A stretch of 64,000 nt of DNA from Campylobacter sp. MG1. Its GTDB lineage: Bacteria; Campylobacterota; Campylobacteria; Campylobacterales; Campylobacteraceae. The stretch covers positions 1-64,000 of the forward strand of contig NZ_JANYME010000009.1 in the NCBI RefSeq assembly GCF_026616895.1, in the 5' to 3' direction. Positions 19,680-28,978 of this stretch are shown here, piece after piece; position 1 is the first letter of the stretch, and each line of letters opens with the position of its first letter. The position numbers and the translations under genes were made by a program. Below the pieces are notes generated by a model that was given only the letters and a program-made list of their open reading frames with translations, did no database searches and was not told the DNA's origin.

Positions 19680-19764
19680 GCGTTTATGGTGGAATTGGTA
19701 GACACGCTATCTTGAGGGGGTAGTGCCAACAGGTGTGCGAGTTCAAATCTCGCTAAACGCACCA
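19680..19764 (+). tRNA. tRNA-Leu (anticodon GAG)
   Basis: The 85-base gene has the acceptor stem GCGTTTA / TAAACGC, an encoded ACCA end, a D arm with GGAATTGGTAGACAC, the long variable arm typical of leucine tRNAs, and a T loop GTTCAAATC. The anticodon stem CTATC / GGTAG flanks the loop TTGAGGG, so the anticodon GAG is at 19714-19716 and reads CUU/CUC codons. It lies one base after the atpE terminator and 14 bases before cheY. Confidence 0.95.
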
Positions 19765-19778
19765 GTTAAGGATAAATT

Positions 19779-20144
19779 GTGAAGTTATTAGTAGTTGATG
19801 ATAGTTCTACAATGAGGAGAATTATAAAAAATACTCTAAGAAATTTAGGTTATTGCGATGTTTTAGAAGCTGAAAATGGTGTTGAAGCTTGGAATGTTTT
19901 GATATCTCAACCCGATATAAAGTTATTGATTACTGATTGGAATATGCCAGAAATGAATGGGTTAGAGTTGGTTAAAAAGATTAGAGCGTTGGATATTTAT
20001 GATGATATGCCAATAATTATGATTACGACTGAAGGTGGTAAAGCAGAAGTTATTACAGCATTAAAAGCTGGTGTTAATAATTATATATTAAAACCATTTA
20101 CACCACAGATTTTAAAAGAAAAATTAGATGATGTTTTGGAATGA
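19779..20144 (+). CDS. cheY: Chemotaxis response regulator CheY
   Basis: A single-domain receiver of 121 aa. The acidic pocket D7-D8, phospho-acceptor D53, switch Thr in MITTEGG and K105 in LKPF are all present. When phosphorylated by CheA it binds the flagellar switch. It starts 14 bases after the tRNA-Leu and its stop overlaps the prmA start; the order cheY-prmA-ftsH is the same as I remember from C. jejuni. Confidence 0.93.
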   Translation: MKLLVVDDSSTMRRIIKNTLRNLGYCDVLEAENGVEAWNVLISQPDIKLLITDWNMPEMNGLELVKKIRALDIYDDMPIIMITTEGGKAEVITALKAGVNNYILKPFTPQILKEKLDDVLE

Positions 20145-20974
20145 GTATGAATAATAAATATAATGAATTAGTGATAGTAACTAATAATTTAAATTTTGTT
20201 AGTGATTTTGTATTTGCCTTTGATATAGATGCTATTGAAGAAAAAGATAATACTTTAATAATTAGAAGTGATAGTAGTCTTGATGATTTAATATATGCTT
20301 TGGATGAATTAAAAATGCGTTTAGAAGATATAAATTTAAATATTAGTATTTCATATCAATTAAGCGAAAAGGAAAACAAAGATTGGATTGATGAGTATAG
20401 AAAAAATATAAATCCCATTTTAATAGATAATATATATATACATACTACTTGGCAAGAACCTAAAGCAGGCTATGTAAATCTAAAAATAGACCCAGCTTTA
20501 GCTTTTGGCTCAGGTCATCATGAAAGCACTAGTTCTTGTGTTGAATTTTTGCAAAAATATTATAAAGGTTGCAAAACAGGTCTTGATGTAGGGTGTGGTA
20601 GTGGAATTTTATCTTTAGTGATGGCTAATTATGGTATTAGTGTTGATTCTTGTGATACTGATGAATTGGCAATTATGAGTACTAAAAATAATTTTGAGTT
20701 AAATAATCTTAAAATTAATGATATTTGGCAAGGTTCTTGCGATAAGGCAAATAAAAAATATGATATAGTTGTTGCTAATATAATAGCCGATATTATATTG
20801 ATTATTAAAAATGACTTATTAAAATCATTGAGTGATAATGGATTTTTAATTCTTTCTGGAATTTTAAATGTATATGAAGAAAGAATTAAAAGTCAATTCA
20901 ACTCTTTAAAATTAATTGATGAAAAAAAGAAAGGTGATTGGCTAACTTTAGTTTATAAGGTGAGAAATGAATAA
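20141..20974 (+). CDS. prmA: Ribosomal protein L11 methyltransferase PrmA
   Basis: PrmA trimethylates L11. The protein (277 aa) has the N-terminal substrate-binding region, the family motif DPALAFGSGHHEST, SAM-binding GLDVGCGSGILSLV and the later VVANIIADI. The start is uncertain between 20141 (used, overlapping cheY) and 20147; the difference is two residues. It overlaps ftsH by 8 bases. Confidence 0.93.
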   Translation: MSMNNKYNELVIVTNNLNFVSDFVFAFDIDAIEEKDNTLIIRSDSSLDDLIYALDELKMRLEDINLNISISYQLSEKENKDWIDEYRKNINPILIDNIYIHTTWQEPKAGYVNLKIDPALAFGSGHHESTSSCVEFLQKYYKGCKTGLDVGCGSGILSLVMANYGISVDSCDTDELAIMSTKNNFELNNLKINDIWQGSCDKANKKYDIVVANIIADIILIIKNDLLKSLSDNGFLILSGILNVYEERIKSQFNSLKLIDEKKKGDWLTLVYKVRNE

Positions 20975-22826
20975 TAATGAAAATAAAAATTTGAATGGAA
21001 AAAATCCAATTGTTATATTTTTGATTTTTTCTTTGGTTGTTTTTGGTGCTTTTTCTATGTTTTTTGAAGGGAAAAATTTTGGTGAAGTTAGTCAAAATAT
21101 AAGTTATTCAGAATTTAAAAATAAAATAGAATCAGGTGAAATAAAAAAGGTAGAAATAGGTCAGAGCAAAATTAAAGGTAGTGGTCTTAACTCAAGTTAT
21201 ACAGCTAATTTGGTTCATAATGATATAAATTTAACAAAAATGTTAGATGAAAAAAATGTAAATTACACATCTTATTCTGAAAATAACTTTTTATCTAATT
21301 TATTATTTACTTGGATAATTCCAATTTTTATATTTTTTGCTATTTGGGGATTTATTACAAACAGAATGCAAAAGAAAATGGGTGGCGGAATTTTAGGAAT
21401 TGGAAACTCAAAAAAATTAGTAAATTCTGAAAAACCAAAAGTAAAATTTGATGATGTAGCAGGTGTAGAAGAAGCAAAAGAAGAAGTAAAGGAAATAGTA
21501 GATTTTCTAAAATATCCAGAAAGATATATTAAATTAGGTGCTAAAATTCCAAAAGGTTTATTATTAGTTGGACCTCCAGGCACAGGTAAAACTCTTTTAG
21601 CAAAAGCAGTTGCAGGTGAAGCTGATGTTCCATTTTTTAGTGTTTCGGGTTCAAGTTTTATAGAAATGTTTGTAGGTGTTGGCGCTAGCCGTGTTAGAGA
21701 TTTATTTGAAAACGCTAAAAAAGAAGCTCCGGCAATTATTTTTATAGATGAAATTGATGCTATTGGTAAATCTCGTGCAGCAGGTTCACATATGGGCGGG
21801 CACGATGAAAGGGAACAAACTTTAAATCAGCTTTTAGCTGAAATGGATGGGTTTGGTTCAGAAAGCCCTGTAATTGTATTAGCGGCTACAAATAGACCTG
21901 AAGTGCTAGATGCAGCATTACTTAGACCGGGTCGTTTTGATAGACAAGTTTTAGTTGATAAGCCAGATTTTAAAGGAAGATGCGATATTTTAAGCGTTCA
22001 TATGAAAGATGTAAAAATCGCTAAAGAAGTTAAAGTTGAAGATATTGCAAGACTTACAGCAGGGCTTGCTGGGGCTGATTTGGCAAATATAATAAATGAA
22101 GCAGCATTACTTGCGGGAAGAAATAATAAAAAAGAAGTAGAGCAAGGCGATTTAACTGAAGCAGTTGAAAGAGCTATTGCAGGACTTGAGAAAAAATCAA
22201 GAAGAATAAGTGATAAAGAGAAAAAAATTGTAACATATCATGAGTGTGGACATGCTTTAATAGCAGAGACAACAAAAGGTGCTAAAAAAGTTACAAAAGT
22301 TTCTGTTATTCCTAGAGGTTTAGCAGCGCTTGGTTATACTTTAAATACTCCTGAAGAAAATAAATTCTTAATGCAAAGACACGAGTTGATTGCAGAAGTT
22401 GATGTTCTTTTAGGTGGTCGTGCAGCTGAGCATGTGTTTATTAAAGAGATTTCAACAGGTGCTAGTAATGATTTAGAAAGAGCAACCGATATTATAAAAG
22501 CAATGGTTTCTATGTATGGTATGAGTGATATTGCTGGGCTTATGGTTTTAGAAAAACAAAGAAATCAATTCTTAGGTGGTGGTCAAACTATCAAGGATTA
22601 TTCAGATGATATGGCTCATAAATTAGATGAATATGTTAAAAACTTACTTGATGAGAGATTTAAATCTGTTGTTGCTACTTTAGAACAATATAGTGGAGCA
22701 ATTGAAACAATGGTTGAAAAACTTTATGAAAAAGAAGTAATAGAAGGTAGTGAAGTAAGAGAAATAATTAAAAATTATGAAATAGAAAATAATTTTGAAA
22801 CTAGATTAAGTGAGATAGAAAAATGA
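20967..22826 (+). CDS. ftsH: Membrane AAA+ zinc protease FtsH
   Basis: FtsH degrades membrane and regulatory proteins. Two membrane helices frame a small periplasmic domain (about residues 13-32 and 108-128), then the AAA domain with GPPGTGKT at 202-209, [11 protein letters not shown] and the second region of homology, and the zinc protease domain with HECGH at 425-429. The 619 residues are normal. It lies in a tight run with prmA and the psd-like gene, overlapping both. Confidence 0.97.
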   Translation: MNNNENKNLNGKNPIVIFLIFSLVVFGAFSMFFEGKNFGEVSQNISYSEFKNKIESGEIKKVEIGQSKIKGSGLNSSYTANLVHNDINLTKMLDEKNVNYTSYSENNFLSNLLFTWIIPIFIFFAIWGFITNRMQKKMGGGILGIGNSKKLVNSEKPKVKFDDVAGVEEAKEEVKEIVDFLKYPERYIKLGAKIPKGLLLVGPPGTGKTLLAKAVAGEADVPFFSVSGSSFIEMFVGVGASRVRDLFENAKKEAPAIIFIDEIDAIGKSRAAGSHMGGHDEREQTLNQLLAEMDGFGSESPVIVLAATNRPEVLDAALLRPGRFDRQVLVDKPDFKGRCDILSVHMKDVKIAKEVKVEDIARLTAGLAGADLANIINEAALLAGRNNKKEVEQGDLTEAVERAIAGLEKKSRRISDKEKKIVTYHECGHALIAETTKGAKKVTKVSVIPRGLAALGYTLNTPEENKFLMQRHELIAEVDVLLGGRAAEHVFIKEISTGASNDLERATDIIKAMVSMYGMSDIAGLMVLEKQRNQFLGGGQTIKDYSDDMAHKLDEYVKNLLDERFKSVVATLEQYSGAIETMVEKLYEKEVIEGSEVREIIKNYEIENNFETRLSEIEK

Positions 22827-23410
22827 ATTTAATATTAAAAGAAGGTAGAAGTATTGTTTTAGTAAGTTTTATAGCTTTTGTAGTAAGCTATTTAATCTCT
22901 GATCTATATTTTTACTTTTTTTTATTATTTTTGTTTTTTATTTTTATTTTTAGAAATTATGAACGAGAATTAGAAGATTATTCAGATGATATAGTAGTTA
23001 GTCCAGCTGATATGACTATATTAGACATTAAGGCAAATGAGGATAAGAGTAATATAGAGTTACTATGTAAAAAGTCAGTATTTTCTATAAATTCTTTAAG
23101 AGCCATTTTAAAATCTAGTAAGCTTGATTATAAAATAAATAAAGGTCTTATTTATGCTAACGATGAGAATGCTAAATATATTGAATTTAATTTTAATGAT
23201 AAAGTTTCTATGATTTGTATTAATGGTTTTTTTACAAAAAAAGTTTTGGTAATAAAGGATAATGACTTATTAAAGGGAAATAAATTTGCATTTTTTATGG
23301 ATGGATTTATTAAAATTGTGTTACCATATAATTCTAAAATTTTAGTAGGGTTAGGTGATAAGATTTTAGCGAATACTAAAATAGCTGAAATAGGAGAATA
23401 TAATGATTGA
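22823..23410 (+). CDS. Psd-like membrane protein
   Basis: An N-terminal pair of hydrophobic stretches (about residues 12-42) anchors a domain that resembles phosphatidylserine decarboxylases: VVSPADM, then LLKGNKFAFFMDGFIKIVLPYNSKILVGLGDKILANTKIAEIGEY, the same order as in the small Psd class. At 195 aa it is in that size class, but I do not see the Gly-Ser self-cleavage site that makes the pyruvoyl cofactor. Its position directly before pssA suggests phospholipid metabolism. It may be inactive or divergent. Confidence 0.6.
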   Translation: MNLILKEGRSIVLVSFIAFVVSYLISDLYFYFFLLFLFFIFIFRNYERELEDYSDDIVVSPADMTILDIKANEDKSNIELLCKKSVFSINSLRAILKSSKLDYKINKGLIYANDENAKYIEFNFNDKVSMICINGFFTKKVLVIKDNDLLKGNKFAFFMDGFIKIVLPYNSKILVGLGDKILANTKIAEIGEYND

Positions 23411-24134
23411 TAAAAATACTCATAAAGTAGCTTATATATTGCCAAATTTATTTACAGCTTCTTCTATTTTTTTGGCTGTGTTAAGTATGATTGCTTCAAT
23501 TAATAATGACTATGACAAAGCTATGATTTTAATTATAGTAAGTTTGATTTGTGATGGCTTAGATGGTCGCGTAGCAAGACTTACAAATACTACTTCAAAA
23601 TTTGGAGTAGAATTTGATAGTTTAGCTGATATTGTGGCTTTTGGCGTAGCACCTGCAGTATTATTTTATTTTAATTTAGGTCAAGATTATGGGCGATTTG
23701 GCTCTTTAGCAATGGCTGTATTTATAATATTTGGCGCTATTCGTTTGGCAAGATTCAATGTAACTACTGGTACTTATGATCCTAGATTTTTTATAGGTCT
23801 TCCAATTCCAACGGCTGCGGTTGTTTTGGGTATTTGGGTGGTTTTTTATAAACACTATTTTGATGGAGATACTATTGTAGGTGTTTTTATTATCTTATTA
23901 TCGTTTTTATTATCATTTTTAATGGTTAGTAATGTTAGATACCATAGTTTTAAAAAGATAGAATTGCATAAAACAATGATGTTAAAGGTATTAGTAATTT
24001 TAATTTTTGCTTGTTCTTTAATATGGTTGTTTCCATTAGAAATTTTTACATTATTAGTTAGCGTTTATGTTATTTATGGTTTATCAAGAGCGATTTATAA
24101 TTTATATATAAAAAAGATTAAAAAAGTAGGATAA
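23403..24134 (+). CDS. pssA: CDP-diacylglycerol-serine O-phosphatidyltransferase
   Basis: PssA makes phosphatidylserine in the inner membrane, the precursor of phosphatidylethanolamine. The CDP-alcohol phosphotransferase motif is complete: D54-G55-x2-A58-R59-x8-G68-x3-D72-x3-D76. About six to eight membrane helices follow. Length 243 aa. GGAG stands 5 bases before the ATG, which overlaps the psd-like gene by 8 bases. Confidence 0.95.
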   Translation: MIDKNTHKVAYILPNLFTASSIFLAVLSMIASINNDYDKAMILIIVSLICDGLDGRVARLTNTTSKFGVEFDSLADIVAFGVAPAVLFYFNLGQDYGRFGSLAMAVFIIFGAIRLARFNVTTGTYDPRFFIGLPIPTAAVVLGIWVVFYKHYFDGDTIVGVFIILLSFLLSFLMVSNVRYHSFKKIELHKTMMLKVLVILIFACSLIWLFPLEIFTLLVSVYVIYGLSRAIYNLYIKKIKKVG

Positions 24135-24136
24135 AT

Positions 24137-24859
24137 ATGTTGGATAATAGTAGCGTAGCAGTATTTATAGATGCAGAAAACATACCTGCAAAATATGCTA
24201 GAGAAATATTTGACTATGCTTCTAATTATGGAAATGTTATTATTAAAAGAATATATGCTGATTGGAGTAAAGAAAATATTCAAAATTGGCGTGAAAAAAT
24301 ATTTGATTATGGCATTATTGCAATGCAGCAATTTTCTACTTCATCGGGTAAAAACTCATCTGATATGTATCTTACAACTGAAGCTTTAAGCATATTTTAT
24401 GAAAAACAAATAGATGTTTTTGTTATAGTTTCAGGTGATAGTGATTATACGAGTTTGGCTCAAAAATTAAGAGAAAACAAAAAATTAGTAATCGGAATAG
24501 GAACTAATAAATCTTTAAAATCATATGTAAATTCATTTAATGAGTTTTTTTATTTGGATAATGAAAAAGTCAAATGCAATGATAAAGATAGATTAAAGGC
24601 AATTCCAAAAGAGCAATTAAAAGAATTAGAGCAAATAATAGATAATTTAATTGATGAAAAAACTAGAGCAGAATATGCAGTAATAAATACATATATGCAG
24701 AAAAAATATTCTGATTTTCACGCTAAAAATTATGGTTTTAGTAGTTTTAGACAATTAATTGAGAATTTTATTTTAAAACATAATGAATACCAAGAAAAAG
24801 TATCTGATGATAAATGTACTTATTATCTTGTAAAAAATTCTACACTCCTTCGCCCATAA
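24137..24859 (+). CDS. NYN-domain protein with C-terminal OST-HTH/LOTUS-type domain
   Basis: Residues 1-145 are a NYN (PIN-like) nuclease domain: VAVFIDAENIP (D12), the SSDMYLTTEAL block (D76) and VIVSGDSDYTSL (D101, D103) give the metal-binding acidic set. Residues about 160-230 (a helical domain with YGFSSFRQLIENF) match the OST-HTH/LOTUS fold, which in other proteins binds RNA. Such proteins are thought to cut or bind RNA, but substrates are unknown in bacteria. It starts 2 bases after pssA. The stop lies within a hairpin (24849-24866). Confidence 0.85.
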   Translation: MLDNSSVAVFIDAENIPAKYAREIFDYASNYGNVIIKRIYADWSKENIQNWREKIFDYGIIAMQQFSTSSGKNSSDMYLTTEALSIFYEKQIDVFVIVSGDSDYTSLAQKLRENKKLVIGIGTNKSLKSYVNSFNEFFYLDNEKVKCNDKDRLKAIPKEQLKELEQIIDNLIDEKTRAEYAVINTYMQKKYSDFHAKNYGFSSFRQLIENFILKHNEYQEKVSDDKCTYYLVKNSTLLRP

Positions 24860-24866
24860 GGGCGAA
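24849..24866 (+). terminator. Hairpin at the end of the NYN gene
   Basis: TTCGCCC-ATAA-GGGCGAA is a GC-rich 7-bp stem whose loop and first stem base hold the stop codon. The T run comes only 10 bases later, so termination is probable but not textbook. Confidence 0.5.
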
Positions 24867-24893
24867 CTATAGTCATTTTTAATTTTAAAAATT

Positions 24894-24899
24894 TATAAT
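24894..24899 (+). promoter_or_regulatory. Candidate -10 box for leuA
   Basis: TATAAT, 27 bases before the leuA ATG in an otherwise gene-free gap; no clear -35, which is usual for Campylobacter. Confidence 0.45.
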
Positions 24900-24926
24900 A
24901 TATATTAAAAAATAAGGAAAGAAAAA

Positions 24927-26438
24927 ATGAAAGAAAGAATTATAATATTTGATACAACTTTAAGAGATGGTGAGCAAAGTCCAGGTGCTTCAATGAATAC
25001 AGAAGAAAAAATCCAAATAGCTTTAGCGCTTGAGCGTTTGGGTGTTGATGTTATGGAAGTAGGGTTTGCAGCATCTAGTCCAGGAGATTACGAAGCGATT
25101 AATAAAATTGCACAAATTATTAAAAGCTCAAGCGTTTGTTCTCTTGCAAGATGTGTAGAAAACGACATTATTCAAGCAGGTAAAGCACTTGAACCAGCAG
25201 CTAAAAAACGCATTCATACTTTTATTGCGACAAGCCCAATTCATATGGAATACAAGCTTAAAAAAACTCCAGCAGAAGTTTTAGCAACTGCAGTTAAGAA
25301 TGTAAAATTAGCTAAGAGTTTATGTGATGATGTTGAGTTTTCTTGTGAAGACGCTTTAAGAAGTGATGTAAATTTTTTAAAAGAAATGGCTGATGCAGTC
25401 TATGAAGCAGGTGCAAGGACATTAAATTTGCCAGATACAGTTGGATATAGAATGCCAAATGAAATTTATAAAGTATTTAAAGAGATTAGTGATTATACTA
25501 AAGGAAGGCTTATAGTATCAGCACATCATCATAATGATTTAGGTTTAGCTACTGCAAATACTATATATTCAGTTTTAGCAGGTGCAAGACAGGTTGAAGT
25601 TACTTTAAACGGTCTAGGAGAACGTGCTGGTAATGCTGCACTTGAAGAATTAGTAATGGCATTTAAAGTAAGAGGCGATGAACTTGGTGAATTTGATATG
25701 AATATAAATACTAAAGAGATTTATCCAGCAAGTAGATTGTTATCAAATATAATTGGTGTAAATCCACAGCCGAATAAAGCAATAGTAGGTAAAAACGCAT
25801 TTACACACGAAAGTGGAATCCATCAAGATGGTGTTTTAAAATGTCGTGAAACTTATGAGATTATGAAAGCTAGTGATATAGGCTTAGTTCAAGATAATTT
25901 AGTCTTAGGAAAACACAGCGGAAGAGCAGCGTTTAATGATAAATTAAAATCTCTTGGTTTTACATTAGATACTGATGAGTTAAATCGTGCATTTGCAGAG
26001 TTTAAAGACCTTTGCGATAAGAAAAAGGAAGTATTTGATGATGACTTGATAGCAATAGTAGCTGCTGATAAGATTAAAATAGAAGAAAGATTCAAATTAT
26101 TAAATTTACAAGTAACTGATTGTTCTTCAGGTTTAGCAACTGCAGCTGTTACTATGGATTGTGATGGTGTAATAATTAGCGAAGCTGCTATTGGAGATGG
26201 TGTAATTGATGCTGTGTTTAAAGTAATTGATAGAACTAGTAAAGTTGGTGGTAATTTACTTGATTATAAGGTTGATGCGGTTACTAAGGGCAAGGATGCA
26301 TTAGCACAAGTTAGTGTAAAAGTTAGCTTTGAAGGTCAGCGTGCAATTATTGGACATGGGCTTGATTTTGATACAATGAAAGCAAGTGCTAAAGCATATT
26401 TAGGTGCATTAAATAGCTATATTTCAATGAATAGATAA
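24927..26438 (+). CDS. leuA: 2-isopropylmalate synthase
   Basis: LeuA condenses acetyl-CoA with 2-oxoisovalerate, the first step of leucine synthesis. The N-terminal TIM barrel has [14 protein letters not shown] and the metal-binding HHHNDLG; a C-terminal regulatory domain (from about residue 390) is present, so leucine feedback is possible. 503 aa is standard. leuB, leuC and leuD are not in this window. The stop TAA shares a base with the next ATG. Confidence 0.96.
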   Translation: MKERIIIFDTTLRDGEQSPGASMNTEEKIQIALALERLGVDVMEVGFAASSPGDYEAINKIAQIIKSSSVCSLARCVENDIIQAGKALEPAAKKRIHTFIATSPIHMEYKLKKTPAEVLATAVKNVKLAKSLCDDVEFSCEDALRSDVNFLKEMADAVYEAGARTLNLPDTVGYRMPNEIYKVFKEISDYTKGRLIVSAHHHNDLGLATANTIYSVLAGARQVEVTLNGLGERAGNAALEELVMAFKVRGDELGEFDMNINTKEIYPASRLLSNIIGVNPQPNKAIVGKNAFTHESGIHQDGVLKCRETYEIMKASDIGLVQDNLVLGKHSGRAAFNDKLKSLGFTLDTDELNRAFAEFKDLCDKKKEVFDDDLIAIVAADKIKIEERFKLLNLQVTDCSSGLATAAVTMDCDGVIISEAAIGDGVIDAVFKVIDRTSKVGGNLLDYKVDAVTKGKDALAQVSVKVSFEGQRAIIGHGLDFDTMKASAKAYLGALNSYISMNR

Positions 26439-27097
26439 TGCAAGAAGAAGTTAAAAAATTAGCAACTGAATTCAATAAGTTCGTAAAGGATAATTCTTTA
26501 GAACTTATTGAATTAGAACAAGCTAATTTTATATTAGCCTGTGAAAATAATGTTAGACTTGATAGGATTGCTGAAAATTTGGTATCGCAAAATTTACTTA
26601 AAATTTATTCTTTGATTAAATTTAATGATATTGAATATTATGTTGATAGTATTAGGAAATCTCATTTTTCTTTTAATGACAAAAGGAATGCTATTCTTTT
26701 AATTCTTGCTAGTCGCTGCAATAGGTATGCTAATACATTAGTAAATGTATTAAAAGATGATGAGATTAAATTTATACACTCTTATATTAAGGCTAATAAG
26801 GATTTTGTTAATTATTGTTTTAATAATGAAAATGATTTAGCACTATTTTTGCATGATATGAATGCATTTAGAAAGTATTTTAGTAATGATAAATTTTTAA
26901 TGCCTTTAAAACTTAGCAATTCTTTTAATTCTATAAAAAGGGAAATAAATTTAAAAAATATTTTGAAAATTAAAGAAAGTTTATTTTTATCTCGTAGAAA
27001 ATTTTATAATAAATTAGATATACATAAAGATATTATTAAAAAATACGAAAAATTTGAAAAAAAACTCAATAATATAATTGAAAGTTATAAAAATTAA
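26438..27097 (+). CDS. Hypothetical protein translationally coupled to leuA
   Basis: Unknown 219-residue soluble protein, Lys/Asn/Phe-rich and apparently all-helical, with no signal or membrane segment. Start and stop overlap (TAATG) with leuA, indicating coupled translation. Its stop overlaps by 4 bases the end of the opposing nfeD-like gene. A role in leucine synthesis is not implied by sequence. Confidence 0.75.
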   Translation: MQEEVKKLATEFNKFVKDNSLELIELEQANFILACENNVRLDRIAENLVSQNLLKIYSLIKFNDIEYYVDSIRKSHFSFNDKRNAILLILASRCNRYANTLVNVLKDDEIKFIHSYIKANKDFVNYCFNNENDLALFLHDMNAFRKYFSNDKFLMPLKLSNSFNSIKREINLKNILKIKESLFLSRRKFYNKLDIHKDIIKKYEKFEKKLNNIIESYKN

Positions 27098-27486
27098 TCT
27101 TGTTTGATTTTTACTTTATTATTGTGGATTTTTTCAATTTTTACAATTTCACCTTCTTTTAAGGTTAAATTATCAGTTGTTTGCCAAAATGAGCCTTTAT
27201 AATAAATCATACCATTTTTAACAACGCCTTCGCCTTGAGTATTTAAAAAATCATCGTCATAATTCTCTACTTTTTTAGTTTTAACAAAAAATTTAAAAAT
27301 TATAAGTAAAACAAGAGATATAACAGCAATTAATATTATTTGTAATTCTAAATCTAATGGCTTTATTAAATTAATTGCACCGACAATAATAAATCCTATA
27401 GCAAAAAATATTATATAAAAACTACCGACTAATAATTCTAAAATTCCTAAAAATATTCCTATACAAAGTAAATATAGGCTACTCAT
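27094..27486 (-). CDS. NfeD-like membrane protein
   Basis: Three hydrophobic helices (about residues 4-70) are followed by a small soluble OB-fold domain (GEGVVKNGMIYYKGSFWQTT, then LKEGEIVKIEKI), the layout of short NfeD proteins of 130-150 aa. These accompany stomatin-like SPFH proteins and help organise membrane microdomains. It overlaps the SPFH gene by 4 bases. Confidence 0.85.
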   Translation of the reverse strand: MSSLYLLCIGIFLGILELLVGSFYIIFFAIGFIIVGAINLIKPLDLELQIILIAVISLVLLIIFKFFVKTKKVENYDDDFLNTQGEGVVKNGMIYYKGSFWQTTDNLTLKEGEIVKIEKIHNNKVKIKQD

Positions 27487-28385
27487 TTTTTGCCTACAAA
27501 TTCTTTTAATACACTTAAAGCTCCTATTAATTCAGTGCTTTCATAAGGAACTAATATTTTATCTTTATTTTCACTTTTTGCTAAAGCTAAAAATGCTTCT
27601 ACTCTGCCTTTAGCTAATAAAAACTCAGCTGCATTAATGTTTTGTGCCATTGCTTCATTTATGTTATTCATAGCTTCTTTTTGACCTTGAGCTAATGCAA
27701 TTTGTTCGTATTTTTTAGCATCAGCCATTCTTTCTATTGCTTCAGCGTTTAAAACTTGCTCTTGCTTTAATGCTTCAGCATTTTTTATAAGTGCTACTTT
27801 TTGTGCTTCAGCGTTTAATTCTATAGCTCTTTTTTCTCTTTCAGCTTTCATTTGTAAATTCATTGCTTCTTCTATGCCACTAGGAACTGAAATTTCAGAA
27901 ATTTCTACTCTCATAATTTTTACACCCCAGTTATCAGCAGCATCTCCAAGTGCAATTTGTAAAGCACTATTTAAACTATCACGACTACTTAAAGTATCAT
28001 CAAGATACATACCGCCAATCTCACCCCTAAGAGTTGTCATAGCTAAATTTGATATAGCTTTTTTATAATTTTCAACATTATAAAATGCCATTTTTCCATT
28101 TGTTACTTTTAGAAAAACTATCCCATCAACTAAAATATTTACATTATCTTTTGTAATAACTTGTTGTTTTTCTATATCTATTAGTTGCTCTTTAATAGTA
28201 ATTATTGATTTAACCATATCAATAAAAGGAAAGATTAAATGAAATCCTCCGCTTAATTCTTTGTGAAATTTACCTAATCGCTCAACTATTACAATATCGC
28301 TTTGCGACACTATAATTATAGACTTTATTAAAATGACTATTATTAAAGCTAGTAAAACTCCAACAAAAATTAAAAATTCCATCAT
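27483..28385 (-). CDS. Stomatin/SPFH-family membrane protein (QmcA-like)
   Basis: One N-terminal membrane helix (about residues 3-26), then the band 7/SPFH domain (VVERLGKFHKELSGGFHLIFPFID) and an Ala/Glu-rich coiled coil (about 175-265). 300 aa. These proteins form large membrane-bound rings with NfeD partners and protect or regulate membrane proteases such as FtsH. It follows fdhB by only 15 bases and could be read through from the formate dehydrogenase promoter. Confidence 0.88.
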   Translation of the reverse strand: MMEFLIFVGVLLALIIVILIKSIIIVSQSDIVIVERLGKFHKELSGGFHLIFPFIDMVKSIITIKEQLIDIEKQQVITKDNVNILVDGIVFLKVTNGKMAFYNVENYKKAISNLAMTTLRGEIGGMYLDDTLSSRDSLNSALQIALGDAADNWGVKIMRVEISEISVPSGIEEAMNLQMKAEREKRAIELNAEAQKVALIKNAEALKQEQVLNAEAIERMADAKKYEQIALAQGQKEAMNNINEAMAQNINAAEFLLAKGRVEAFLALAKSENKDKILVPYESTELIGALSVLKEFVGKK

Positions 28386-28400
28386 CTCTCCTAATTTAAA

Positions 28401-28976
28401 TTAAATAAACATATTACTTAAATTAACATTTGCATTTTTAGTTAAAACACGCTTTCTATATACATTAGAAACTTCGCTCTCATCTCCAACTAAAAGTGCA
28501 TTTGTAGCACATACAGCAGCACAAATAGGCACTCTTCCTTCGCTTATGCGGTTTTGTCCGTAAAGCTCTCTTTCTTCATCACTATTTGTCTCTTCAGGAC
28601 CTCCTGCACACATTGTACATTTATCCATTTCGCCTTTAATTCCAAACGCTCCATCTCTTGGAAATTGTGGAGCACCAAATGGACAAGCATATAAGCAATA
28701 ACCACAACCAATACATTCTTTTTTATCGTGTAATACGATACCATCTTCACGAATATAAAAGCATTTAACAGGGCAAACTTGAGCACAAGGTGCGTCAGTG
28801 CAATGCTGACATGCTATTGTCATTGACACTTCTTTGCCTTCAATACCATCATTTAAAGTAATTACTTTTCTTCTTTTAATACCAATAGGAACTTCATGTC
28901 CGCTTGAACACGCAACTTGACAAGCAAAACAACCAATACAACGATTTTTATCAACAAAAAACTTCATTCTAGCCAT
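28401..28976 (-). CDS. fdhB: Formate dehydrogenase iron-sulfur subunit FdhB
   Basis: FdhB passes electrons from FdhA to the membrane. Four ferredoxin-type cysteine groups are visible (CIGCFACQVAC, CQHCTDAPCAQVC, CIGCGYCLYAC and the CTMC/C-x-C group later), for four [4Fe-4S] clusters. The start is set at MARMKFF (28976), two bases after the fdhA stop and after AAAGGG; the longer open frame starting inside fdhA has no support. 191 aa. No signal peptide is needed, as it is carried out with the Tat-exported FdhA. Confidence 0.93.
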   Translation of the reverse strand: MARMKFFVDKNRCIGCFACQVACSSGHEVPIGIKRRKVITLNDGIEGKEVSMTIACQHCTDAPCAQVCPVKCFYIREDGIVLHDKKECIGCGYCLYACPFGAPQFPRDGAFGIKGEMDKCTMCAGGPEETNSDEERELYGQNRISEGRVPICAAVCATNALLVGDESEVSNVYRKRVLTKNANVNLSNMFI

Positions 28977-28978
28977 TT

